64,000 nucleotides of DNA from Lithospermum erythrorhizon (lineage: Eukaryota > Streptophyta > Magnoliopsida > Boraginales > Boraginaceae). The notes beneath the pieces were generated by a model, which saw only the letters and a list, made by a program, of their open reading frames with translations, searched no databases and was not told where the DNA came from. Positions 33,431 through 44,493 of this stretch are shown here, in pieces (within the stretch, counting starts at the first letter, position 1; each line of letters starts with the position of its first letter). The translations under genes were made by a program, and so were the position numbers. The stretch lies in the NCBI GenBank assembly GCA_019722365.1, contig JADFUC010002403.1, positions 1-64,000 of the forward strand, in the 5' to 3' direction.

Positions 33431-36400
33431 TCAAGAATAGTAATGCAAAACACACCAAGATTGTTTTTCGATTCGTTCTGAATACCTATCACGAGGCGGT
33501 AGCCACAGAGAGAAACTTCCACTATTCTTGGGGTATTACATAAGCAGTCTTATACAAGCGATCACCGTTTACCGATCATAACTTCTTGACTTGGAAACAC
33601 AGGCCAAGGCCTCCTATCTTTGTTACTCCACTTGTCGATACTATCCAGTACTCAACAAAAGTAATTCAAGCTCAAAGAAAAACACTAGATGATTGTCAAG
33701 CTATATTGTTGTAACTTGACCGTGCGATATTAGAAGAGTAGTGAATTCTTCTAACACAATTGACCTACTACACGAGTATATTCTTCTCTGTCTGAGAATG
33801 CTCTCTAGATAATAAACATGAGTTTCGGTGGTCTTCATTTTTGATTCAACGGTCTTAAATAGTGTAGGTCTTGTAGAGTTTGACGCTTCATTTATGGTGG
33901 TAAGTTTGATGCAAAATCCACGCCTTCCATAAGTAAATAGGCCAGCCTTCTATAACTTCAACACTTGCCTTAATAATAGACAATCTTGATCGCGAGCACG
34001 CACATATTAGTCTACGGTATATATAAATCTGTCGTCACTCATCAATACATTATCACATACACTTCATATACGTTCATTTACCATTCTCGTACCATCATGA
34101 TTTCATCATAAAGTATAGGTCAATATCGTGTTTTTACCCTTACTTTTTGTCATTTATTTATATCGACATCGTAATCGTACCATAACATCTTAACCATAAA
34201 GCTATCGTTATCTCAATTTGCTATAGCATATATCCCCAGGTTCCTTTGTTTACATCATATATTTCAGTCTTACTCTGATTTATCAACATCCGATTTCCAC
34301 ATGATAATTCAGCTTGACATGTGTATATATATGTCATCCCTTCTTGCAATGGCCCGATCCATTCGCGCCTGCTTGATAACCCGTTATCCTCGAAACTTAT
34401 TATGAGCTCCAATATCATATCTCCCTTTTCACATAATCACAAATCGGTGTCTCGGTTTCTAGTCTAATTGAAAATTTCAATCTACCATATTCCTCTTCCG
34501 CATCCGCAGCTTCATTACGGAACTTTCATACCCGGCCAAGTATCGTTAACGTCTTACCCAAAATAGTTAGACATTCGCAGTGACGACTTCTGCATTCCTT
34601 TACACCTCGCCTGCACTTGTATAATGCGCATGAATCTGCATTGTGTTAAGCCTTTATATTATAGTATTCACCCCGATACCATTCAGCCGTTAATTTCCAA
34701 CATATCGAAAGTTATTTCTAGTTGTAGTCTATCAAGTTCCATTCTTCCCTCATGGTTCTTAAACCGCTCATCGGAGTCATTTTCCTTTCTCCGTCATTTC
34801 AACAATATTAGAATTCAACATTTCTTCCAATAGCTTCGGTGTGGTGCCATCCTAACAACGGCTTGGAAGTTAGTATTACCATTGAGCAATCTTTCTCTTG
34901 GATTAAATTATCATGTTTGTTACGCTCGGTCTTACACCTCGTCGTCTCATATCCTCATACAATAGTCACTACTTTCCGATAAGATCTTTATATGGGATCA
35001 CACATAACATTCTCATCTATTCGTCCTTGAATTCATGAATTCCGCTATTGTATTCTTATTGACGTCTGACCTCGCTTTATCGTTACTGACCCTGTAGTTT
35101 AACATACGACTCACGTCCTGCATGACCGCTACAAAATCACGAGAATCTTATAGTTGCTCATAAACCTTGTACCACACTTCACATAATGATTCGACCTTAC
35201 AGGGAAAACTTGTAAATCTACTCGTAACAATTCAATTATTATCCTTATTAAGCATTTCTCCAAATCCATCATCTAGAATCATGAGTATAAATTTTTTTCA
35301 GTATCCTCTAGAGTTATGGGTCAACGACCTCTCTCTTCCTCTCATGATACCAATTATTCTCAAGTCACGATACACCTCAAAACTACCAAGTCTCTAGTAT
35401 ACCCCCGTAGTCGGCTCATTCCCACGTAACTATGCTCTTGGGTATTAGTGCTGACACGTATATTCTACCCATGCCGGTAATACTCCGTTGTATAGGGATT
35501 TGTCGACCTTAAATACACCTTCGATAGTCCATTAATTCAAATTCTTAGAACTAACATTGGCGCATCACCATCATTAGTTCCCATCATACTATCCCTTAAA
35601 CAACAATTTCCATTTATGACCCGATCATTAACCATCATATTTCTCTTATAGGTAGGATCAGATCATTTATATTCCGTTACTAATTCACTAATTTTCCTTA
35701 CGGTTAGTCCAACCTCCTCGGCGAGCGGTTATTCCGTTACTAATTCTCATAATTTTCCTTACGAGAATTCCATTGATAACCTCAGCTCATCCTTGAAAAA
35801 TTTATCCTCGACGCTTTTGAATCGGAACACCACCAGTTATCACTTGTCTTGGAAACATTATAATATCCAAACATTTTACTCCCTTTATCACCTTGAATGT
35901 CGTAGTCCTCTAATCCTGACGAAGAAACCAAATCCGTACCTTTGATTCATTTAACCTTTAACCTTCTTAACCATCTATTCACGTCTCTTAACCATAATTT
36001 ATGAGATTCTACTCTTTATAACTTCCTTCAGCTCGGCTAACTAAAATTCAAATTTTCCCCAAATCAACTTTCTTCGTTATATATATTACAAACAATATAC
36101 TCGAGTCTTGAAAGAAATCTCATTCTCTACCGTATGCTTTTCCTTGAATACTAGAGCAACCAAATTACGCCATTAATTAAATCTTTGATGTTCCAACTAA
36201 TATCACCAAATTTATATCTTAATTTCATACTTTCTCCTTGATTATTACATTGCAACTCCACGTATCTACGCGGCATAACATACTCGCGTATCATACATTC
36301 CCACAGTTACATTCCGTCTTGCGTTTCATCATATTGCGATTATAAACTTATTAATACGTTAACAACCACCAAAAATCTCGTTTCAACTGTCAAATCATGT

Positions 36401-36909
36401 TACGAAATTCCCAAAATTCCCACTATTGATCATTGACTTTAAATAATATATCACCATTCGCTTCAAGATCCTTATTTCATAAAATTATTCAACACTATAT
36501 ATCCGATTCTCAAAGTTTTATTAATAAGAGTACTACTAAACATCTTCTCTTTCTCGAGAGTCCCAAAATTTTATTTTATTTTCACTTTATTCTCAAGCTT
36601 AACAATTCTAACTTAAGAAACTAGAGACTTCATAATGACAATCCACTAAAATATTCATTTTATCCCAATGCCTTTCGGTTACATTAAATCAACCATATCC
36701 ACTAATAGAGTACTCAGATACTTAATTCCACCCATACCAATTTTTCAATATTTCAGATGTACCAACATATTCCAATGCATCCAGATGATCGATAACCTCG
36801 TACAATCACCCAATCGTAACAACAGCTTTACGGCAAAAATTTCCCATTTCAGCTTATTCTCAATTCCTTTAGTATCCATCGAAATAGAATTTTCAATATC
36901 AACCTATTC
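33431..36909. other. Unidentified sequence, probably decayed retroelement
   Basis: Two textures are seen. 33431-34020 resembles the end region of some LTR element, but no partner copy is in the window. 34020-36909 is pyrimidine-biased on the plus strand. A possible integrase trace occurs on the minus strand near 34880-34835 (FQAVVRMAP, compare FHASIGMAP in family A). A local duplication of about 65 bp lies at 35668-35775. Without a database search the origin stays open. Confidence 0.4.
35668..35775 (+). repeat. Local tandem duplication, about 65 bp
   Basis: ATTCCGTTACTAATTCACTA and ATTTTCCTTACGG recur at about 35678 and 35730 with small differences. Confidence 0.7.
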
Positions 36910-39300
36910 TGTTATAGCGACCGCCCAATTCGTTCGCCACGAGTTAAGGTCATCAACCAGCGCGTACACGAGTCGCGTCGATGGATGACAAGATAAAAAG
37001 ACTTCATTTGACATTAATAATAAAAATACACTTTTGTCCATCGTGATGAACTAACAGCATATACAATAAAACAACAAACAACATAATACAAATCCACCTT
37101 AATGATACAACTCAAAGATACACAAGAAATCCAAAATACAACATAGGAAAGTATGACAACCAGACCCCTCAATGAAATACAATACAAGTCTATGATACAA
37201 ATCGTGACAACGGGGAAATGACTTATGAGATATTCCTATGCCATCGCCTCATCTATGATCTTCAATCTGCTGACCTATCAATGCGACTTCTCGACAACCT
37301 CAACGATCGACCCACTTAGAGGCATAGGCATAAAGCATGCCCATAGAGAATGAGAGTCGGTATTAAGGCGAGTGAATACAAATACCATAGACTTGATCAT
37401 CACATATATTATACTTATATATATAACATATTCTTATACATTAACCGGGCTACACAATAAATAATTATTCCTGAAATCACATAGAGTTCTCTCTCGATAT
37501 CATGCTTTCTTAGTCAGCTGATGCGTATCGTTTTAAAACTTGACACACAAAGTCATCAAATGAGGAATCACTTCACTTAAATAATCTGAGATATAGGAAT
37601 CCACCTCCAAATAATACACACATAGAGAATCCCACCTCCAAATAATACACATATGAAGAATCCGCTCCACATGGCCAGATGAGGCCTCCTTGTCAATCCT
37701 CCGACCGAGGCTACGTCCCTCGATGCATCACACCAAACCTCCGAATCACGGGGCTACCCACACAATATGCACACCACACACCAAACACTCCCGGTCGAGT
37801 CACCACCGCTCCGCAAATATTACACTTAAAGCGATCAAAAGCACGTCGCACCTGACCACGCCTGCAGCCTTGACCACACCAATCTCATAACATGAATCAT
37901 ATTCTAACTACCTCATAATACAAATCATAATCTCAATTATCTCATAATATACCTCATAATCTCTATTATTTTCTCATGAATCGCCATCGGAATTTACACA
38001 TAATACTCCGATCATAATACAATTATTTCCATAATATGAATCATAATCACACAATACACATATCGAAATAGACCAAGACAACACATACAAAATATATAAC
38101 ATAATATATATGAAAGGTCGCCATCGTAAGATTTGTATACTCACCTCGAGCCCAAAAGCGGCAATGATGACTGCAGAGTAGTCTCGTGCTAGAATCCGGG
38201 CTCGGCTTACATTCAAAGAAATTATACGTATACTTAGCGTCTTGGCAGGAGCACTCTCTTAGCATCTATATAATCCCGAGTGTTATACCACGTCTCACGA
38301 TTCAAATTTACAACTCTTAGCAATCATCTATCCCCCGAGGAATTGGTATCGCTTTTAATATTCCAACGTGACTACATTCTAATCGCTTGACTTCGTAAAA
38401 TCACCGATATTCGGTCATCTCGCTTGTACTGACAACCAACACTTTAAGCACATTCTAATCAATCCAATAATCAATTGACCTTCATTAATCCATTAATTTA
38501 CAACCTCCAATTCAAGCGCTAAATGCTATCTGAACTTTCCCAACTGTCGGCCAATCTACTGCTATCATTATCGAACCAGCCAATTCTATACGAAAACAAC
38601 TATATTAGTCCTCACAACACTCATATTACAATTTAAAGTTAATTTAGGAAATTCAATAAAGTCAACCCTCAATTTACATCATACGATACTTAGATAACAT
38701 TTCTATGCCATAATAAATTCAAGATCTAAAGTCAACTTAAAAAGGCCCATAAAAATCAAAAACTCTTCAAAACTCAGAAATATCTCAAAAGATTTGATCT
38801 TTCTTACCTAGATATGATGAGGATGATGAGGAGAAACAAATCCACCACTTTGATCTAGAGTTTAGCGACAATCGATGAGAGAAATGGAAAGAAAATTTTG
38901 AGGGGGTGGGCGAAGTGAAATTTTGGCCAAGGGAAAGAAGGGGGAATGGGATGAGGATGAAGAATAGTGGTGGTAGGTGGTATATAGAGGGAAGAATTTA
39001 AGTTCCATTCGGTTTCGGTTAATTACACACTTCCCCTTGTAAATCTCAGCAGGAAACCGATTTCCACGTTGTGTTATTCCCGAGGCATATATTACTACTC
39101 ATCTCAATATATCGATATTATTCTAAATTTATTTATACTATCTCGAGTCCCACCAAACGAAATATACCACCAACCGACCGATTTGTTGAATTCTCCGCTC
39201 TTTCAACTTGAAATTTTTTAATTCGCTGAGAAAATACTCCCGCAGAAACTTATATACTATCAACATATTGGTAAGGAGCGAGTTATTACGATCTGCCCAC
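36910..39300 (-). repeat. LTR A3 (family A)
   Basis: Begins TGTTATAGCGACCGCCC and ends GAGTTATTACG; about 2.39 kb; contains the A-type minisatellite (37575-37680). To its right is the family A pre-LTR tract (ATCTGCCCAC..CCTCGAAATTT), so it is a 3' LTR whose internal region is truncated at about 39430. No primer site lies on its left. Confidence 0.8.
37575..37680. repeat. Minisatellite in LTR A3
   Basis: About four units (GAATCCACCTCCAAATAATA type, about 30 bp). Confidence 0.75.
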
Positions 39301-39430
39301 TCATATAAAATTCGTCCTCGAAATTTGCACCAGCTCAGTGCATGCTTATCATCTCGATTCACGCTTTCAATACGCTCTTGTGCGAATATCATGACATCTT
39401 GTCGCTTTGATCATATTCTCTAACATAGTG
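39301..39430 (-). mobile_element. Stub of family A internal region
   Basis: The minus strand reads CKFRGRILYEWADRNNSL, corresponding to the non-coding tract between pol and the 3' LTR (AAATTTCGAGGACGAATTTT). Homology stops at about 39430, where the Athila remnant begins. Confidence 0.6.
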
Positions 39431-39439
39431 GTGGCTTGA

Positions 39440-39940
39440 GAGATCGCGTACTATGGCGTAATTACATTCGCAGCGTACTGAATATTACTTACATTTGGTG
39501 AAGTATTTAGATTTCATAATTTCTGTGTTTAGTCGAGCCAAATGTTTACGCCTTTTAAGCCCGTTCTGACCACAATAAAAGACATACGACTTGTGTTGCA
39601 TGCATGATGGATTGGTGTTGGATGTATAACCAAGCCTATGGTAGAATGTGTCTTGTACTGAGAATGAGGGTAAACACTAGCCTATAAATACAATTGTTGA
39701 GTGGTGTGAGTAGTTGAGAGATATCCACATCTGTGAATTGTTTGAATCTGATGGATTAGGAAGATTGTGTGTTAGTCAAGTTTGACAAGATTTGTGCTTA
39801 ATTTAAAGTCTTGATCCGAGTCTCGTTGAACTTGTTCCCTAATATGTGTTATGCATGAATCTGTTGACTTTGGGATATACTTGCAACAAAATGTGCTGAA
39901 TGTTTTACTTGAGGACAAGTAATGAGTCAAGTGTGGGAGT
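39440..39940 (+). mobile_element. Athila-like 3' internal remnant, plus strand
   Basis: Inverted counterpart of 15695-16220. ACTTGAGGACAAGTAATGAG with TCAAGTGTGGGAGT lies just before the LTR, the diagnostic pre-LTR signature of Athila/Tat elements. No coding frame. Confidence 0.75.
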
Positions 39941-41060
39941 TGATTATGAATATTTGTCATAGTTTTTAGGATGATTTTGGGTACTTTATTACTCATAATT
40001 TGGTTGTTTAATTGACAAATATTATATATTATGTGATTCCGGTGTTTTTATTATTATTTGGGAAAGATATGCTAATTTAGACAGGAAAAGGCTAAAAGAG
40101 AAGTTGCGGGCCGAGTCATGTAATTTTCCGGAAGAGTGGACAAAAAGTCTGATCGAAAAAAGGAAAGAAAAAAAGGGAGACGATTCACGCAAAGTCTGTC
40201 GAGGGGAGCAAAAGACCCGGAGTTAACATAATTACTATATAAAATTAAGCGAGCGGTGAATATTAAAACGATACGTTTCACTTTTTCGTGACACGGAACT
40301 TTAGCGGCGGCTGACTTACTGTACTCTTTTAATTCTGTCGTTCGTTGAAGACAATCGATGATATTTCTGTTATTTCGTACTCTAGTTAATTGTACTTTCA
40401 ATAATATTATTTGTATTTATTTGATGAGTAATAGCTAAATTTATTATTACTAGGGTTTTGATGTAGCCTTGACATGTATTTTTCTATCCGAATTTTGGAG
40501 TTATTATAATTGCACTAGTATTAATCATTGAACTTAATTTGATTCGATTGTTTTAGAATCTGGCCAATTCTTTTATATGAGAATCCCTGAGTATTATGTA
40601 ACCCTCGGCCGAAAGGAAGGCATAATAGATCACTTGATTAGTTAATTAGTGGGTTGTTATGCAGTGTCTGACACATGAATTGGTTCTAATAGATTTCGCC
40701 CATTAGCCAGGGTTTTAGCTGAGTGAATTTCACTAGTGACAAATTGGCGAAGACTCGGTGAACCCGCCTTGACGGTATATGCCGAACTAACGAGAGGGTG
40801 GACGTGGTGTTGATAATAAATCTATTATTTGGATAGAATCTCTTGTTAGGTGATCAATACCCTGCTAATCCTTTTATTCATAAGTTTATCCACCCAATTG
40901 CCTTGTTAGTTTAAGTTTAACTAGTTTATTACAATCAATTCTAATACTTAGTTTCATTTACAATTACAAGTAATTTAAGTAAACAAGTTCCTCAGTGGAT
41001 TCGATCTCACTTGAGCACTGTACTACTACACGACTCGTGCTCTTGCGAGGAATATAATTT
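39941..41060 (+). repeat. Athila-like LTR, plus strand (3' LTR)
   Basis: Starts TGATTATGAATATTTGTCAT and ends near GAGGAATATAATTT, about 1.12 kb, matching 14541-15694 in opposite orientation. Right edge placed where the two copies stop matching. Confidence 0.75.
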
Positions 41061-41179
41061 CCTCACATACCTAAGATAAGATCAAAGTCGACTAACTCCA
41101 AGCGAGTAGGTCTACAACTAGCGATTGATTATCTGGCTCGAGGACAATCTACATATAAATATCTAACTCGAAACTTACC
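41061..41179. other. Unassigned flank left of the Cassandra-like element
   Basis: No feature seen. Ends in TTACC (41175-41179), one copy of the target duplication. Confidence 0.5.
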
Positions 41180-41204
41180 TCACAATATCCGACCTTGCAA
41201 AATA

Positions 41205-41221
41205 TTGTGTGTGTGTGTGTG
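41205..41221 (+). repeat. (GT)n in left Cassandra LTR
   Basis: Eight GT units; the counterpart in the right LTR is at 41649-41670. Confidence 0.85.
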
Positions 41222-41248
41222 ATATGTTTGATATGATTGATTGGTACT

Positions 41249-41352
41249 ACTCATACCACCAAAAGATGCATGCTAACTTTGGATGCTCATCTCATAAGAA
41301 CTCCAATGTTGATTATTACGGGATTTGTGACCCATTTGGGAAGTTTCTCATT
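41249..41352 (+). other. 5S rRNA-like segment, left LTR
   Basis: CATACCACC, GGATGCTCATCTCATAAGAA, CTCCAATGTT, TGTGACCCATTTGGGAAGT follow the order of plant 5S rRNA (ATACCA...GGATCCCATCAGAACTCC...GGGTGACC..TGGGAAGTCC), including the internal control region. It is diverged and not a rRNA gene. Confidence 0.75.
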
Positions 41353-41648
41353 GAGCAGTGAGAAACGTGCTGGAAAGACCCGTGGTGGTTTGTGAGGCAA
41401 TCCATCAAATCTAATAACGTACCGACCCAATGCGCGGGCGGGCGTTGCGAATGAAATATCGGAGACAAAAGCCGTCAGGTAGCCAGGAACTAAGTGCTAA
41501 AGCGGCCTTGAAGTCTTGGGACACCCTCTTGAGGCCCGTGAGCCACCTCTAGAATCTGCTTGAGATGAATGCGGTCCTGGATGTGTTGTGGCTCAAACGG
41601 GGCGTTAGTATTTAAGTGGGGGAGGTTGTAATACCCGACCGCCAAAAA

Positions 41649-41670
41649 TGTGTGTGTGTGTGTGTGTGTG
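41649..41670 (+). repeat. (TG)n in right Cassandra LTR
   Basis: About eleven TG units, shortly after the LTR start. Confidence 0.85.
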
Positions 41671-41696
41671 ATATATGTTTGATATGATTTGATTGG

Positions 41697-41830
41697 TACT
41701 TTCATTTATAGATAAATGCTTCGGAGCTCGCTCATAAGAACTCCTAATGTTAAGTGTGCTTGACACAGGGGTAATTACATGATGGGTGACCCAACGAGGG
41801 ATTTCTCGGTGAGCACATTAGTGAGGACAA
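41697..41830 (+). other. 5S rRNA-like segment, right LTR
   Basis: GAGCTCGCTCATAAGAACTC, CTAATGTTAAGTGTGCTTG and GATGGGTGACC match the box C part of 5S rRNA better than the left copy does. Confidence 0.8.
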
Positions 41831-42039
41831 AAAGCGTGTTGAAAGGCCCGTGGTGGTTTGTGAGGCCGGTCTATCCAAAATCTAATAACGTGCAGGCCGA
41901 TGGCCGGGCCGGGCGTTACATTACCTCTTGGTGTCGAGGATAACAAAGCGGAACAAGTAATGACTCCACGACATAAAAGTAAAGCATCGATAAACTACGG
42001 GAAATAAATGAGTGATAATGATAAAAGTACCTAGCCTCG

Positions 42040-43528
42040 GAATCACATAATAATAAGGTAATTGTCACAACTCTATGAGAATCCATCGCCTCACTCTTTG
42101 AGTAATTTGCATGAATCGCTCTACCCGGCGCAGCTACAGTATTTTAGGCTACGCTCCACGAGTGTCCAACTCGCGACCACGGCCTCCACGGCCTCCAAAA
42201 TGTCCACCTCATTTAATATCCACCTCTCGCCGAGACGGAACTGGTGAAGATGTACTAGCACCACCCACTCTAGGAAATCGAGGACAATCCCTCGCAAGAT
42301 GTCAGTGGCGACAGCGAAAGCAGTCGTCTACTCTTTCCACCTGGCTAAGGCATCATGACTAGTCGACCACAACGGAAGCATCGGTATCACCGGAACTCCC
42401 GGTGATACCTCACGAAATCCACCGGATCTAGCGGTGGCTCGTGGTGTAGAAGGTCTTAGAAAAAGCCGGGCCGAACAACGGGTGTGCTTTGAGCCCGGCT
42501 ACGACGCGGGCCAGTCTGCTTTGAGGCAAACCGCCTGCAGAAATCTCGACTAGAATCCACGGGACTAACTATCTCCTGTCGTCTCCTCTTCGCCCCGGCC
42601 CGACTTCGAGGCTCAGCCCAACTCCATCTCGAAGACTTCAATGCGGCATTCCTCTTCGTGAAAGCTAGCGAAAGTCATCAATGATACCGGTGGATCTCCG
42701 ATCTCGACCCGTCGGAATCTCACCGATCTTAACGCCTGGTTCGGATGTACAATTGGGAGCCGGGCGACATAACTTGCTAAACCGTCACTCATAGCGATCA
42801 GCAGATCTTCACCACGAGTCAACAAAATCAAATCTCTCTCCAAGGTAGCCATATGGATACTGGGCGGTAGTTCTCCACGAGCAATTTTGCATGCTCCCGG
42901 AACCACGGGGATCACGTCCTCGCTGATCAGGATAGCGTAGATTACCCGCGCGATCATATGCGCCTCATGGCAGTCTGAAGTAGTAAACCTGACCCTCGGC
43001 TCCCCACTTTATGCCGTCGCCTCAAATATAACGTCTCCCGTATGGCCGTGGGCACCAAATCACCTGCGATAGGAGTAGCAACTCCATAGAATTCGAGGAT
43101 CTCTTGGAAAATGATCAAAGGCTTGCACTGCGAGCTGACCTCATGTTGTACTACTAGTTGTGCTTGTGCGGATCCTCTCCAAACTCTACACCGTCGCGGC
43201 CAGGGGATCCAGCGGGGGATCAAGGCATTACTCGAACTCTAATGTTCCTGCTTCCAGGCTCGTTCAGCACAACTCTACCCGGCGTCTCCCGTATCGTTTC
43301 CCTTCTGACGCCCGTCGATTACCTCGGACACCTCTCGTGGCACGGGTCCTTTCCTGCAGCCGTCTACTCACCGGTGGCATCCTCGGCCAGTCTAGGAAAA
43401 AAAAGCAGAAAAGATTCGGACCACCGAGAAAAGCAGAAAGAAAATGTTCGAGACCTCCGAGAAAAACTCAGCAAACAACTCAAGAAAACATTCGGATAGT
43501 AGCGAATGACCAAAAATCTGAAACCTAT
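42040..43528 (-). pseudogene. gag remnant, Ty3/gypsy family C
   Basis: Lies directly inside the primer site of LTR C1, as gag should. On the minus strand near 42325-42265 fragments read CFRCRH, then HLARDCPRF, a decayed CCHC zinc knuckle (CFRCGxxGHxARDCP). Two longer open stretches (42957-42613 and 43223-42954) cover the core region but their residues do not align well with Gag and may be partly out of frame. No other internal part of C remains to the left. Confidence 0.6.
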
Positions 43529-43544
43529 GCTCTGATACCAAAAT
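43529..43544 (-). other. Primer-binding site of family C element
   Basis: Minus strand ATTTTGGTATCAGAGC, a perfect initiator tRNA-Met site next to LTR C1. Confidence 0.85.
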
Positions 43545-44493
43545 TGTAACGACCCGCCCCAGGTCGGCCGCCCTGAGGTTAGAATCATCCAAATCCTGGA
43601 CACCAGAGTCACCAAATCGATGGATGACTCAAATTTAAAAGACACACCTGTCCCGAAATAAACCAATAAAACAAAATACATCTGAAAAGAATAGTTTTTA
43701 AGAAAATGATCCATCATGGTGTTTCCTAACCACACAACACAACCTATATACAACAATCGACCAAAGTACAAAATATCAACATACAACTCAGTCTGAAATC
43801 GAAATAACAACAAATAGAGGAATCCCGAACTACAATAAAACAACGACAAGACTGTGAGGATCTACTGCCACCCGCCGCTCACCTAGGCTCTAAGGCACGA
43901 TCACTCGAACAGATCCAGCGTTGTAGACTTCGGTCGACACAGCACAAATAAATGTAAGCCCATAGCGAAAAGCGGTGTAAGGCTGCGAGAAGCTTAGTGA
44001 ATACTTATCTCAAGAGTGGCGGTAAGCCCACACTCTCGCTTAGTGTAATTAAAATAATTAATTTACATGGGATAGATAGTATTACAAAATGTTATGCTAA
44101 CGTAAAGACCATAATATATATAAGTCATTAGTGAATTCATTATCCAAAAATGCATAAATTTATAGGCCGTCAACTAAACATAAATATCTTGATAACAAAG
44201 GACAATAAAATGATAATCATACATTTCAAAAGAAATCAGCCAACAATAATACCCAAATGAGTCACGACTACTGCTCTATCAACTTGACACTATAAGACAT
44301 CGCGACCCCAACCAAGCTAGACATCCAACTCCTGACTCTTGCCAACAACACTGGTACTACCGTCACAACTACAACTCAATCAACTCAACATTGGTACAGC
44401 TAAGCATTTCAATCGACTCAACATTCGATCAACAACCAAGCAGCTCAATCAACTGACATTCAGCCTGTACTAACGCTCAAACAACTCAGCTAT

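Larger units (their letters stand above)
41180..41920 (+). mobile_element. Cassandra-like TRIM element with 5S-rRNA-derived LTRs
   Basis: Two direct repeats (41180-41450, 41627-41920) enclose only about 176 bp. LTR ends are TGTAATACCC...GGGCGTTACA in the right copy; the left copy is more mutated. Purine tract AAGTGGGGGAGGT directly precedes the right LTR. AATATCGGAGAC after the left LTR resembles the initiator-Met primer site TGGTATCAGAGCC. TTACC flanks both sides (41175-41179, 41921-41925). The LTRs contain 5S-like sequence (AAGAACTCC, GTTAAGTGTGCTTG, GATGGGTGACC), which is specific to Cassandra TRIMs. No protein coding. Confidence 0.85.

Noticed and set aside
41249..41830. 5S rRNA genes
   Set aside because: Similarity is partial and lies within paired LTRs with target duplication and purine tract; it is the 5S-derived part of a Cassandra-like element.
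43364..43849. 161-codon minus-strand frame at the start of LTR C1
   Set aside because: Crosses LTR, primer site and gag leader; hydrophobic by AT composition; the C2 counterpart at 58338-58033 has a similar but differently broken frame. Treated as non-coding LTR.
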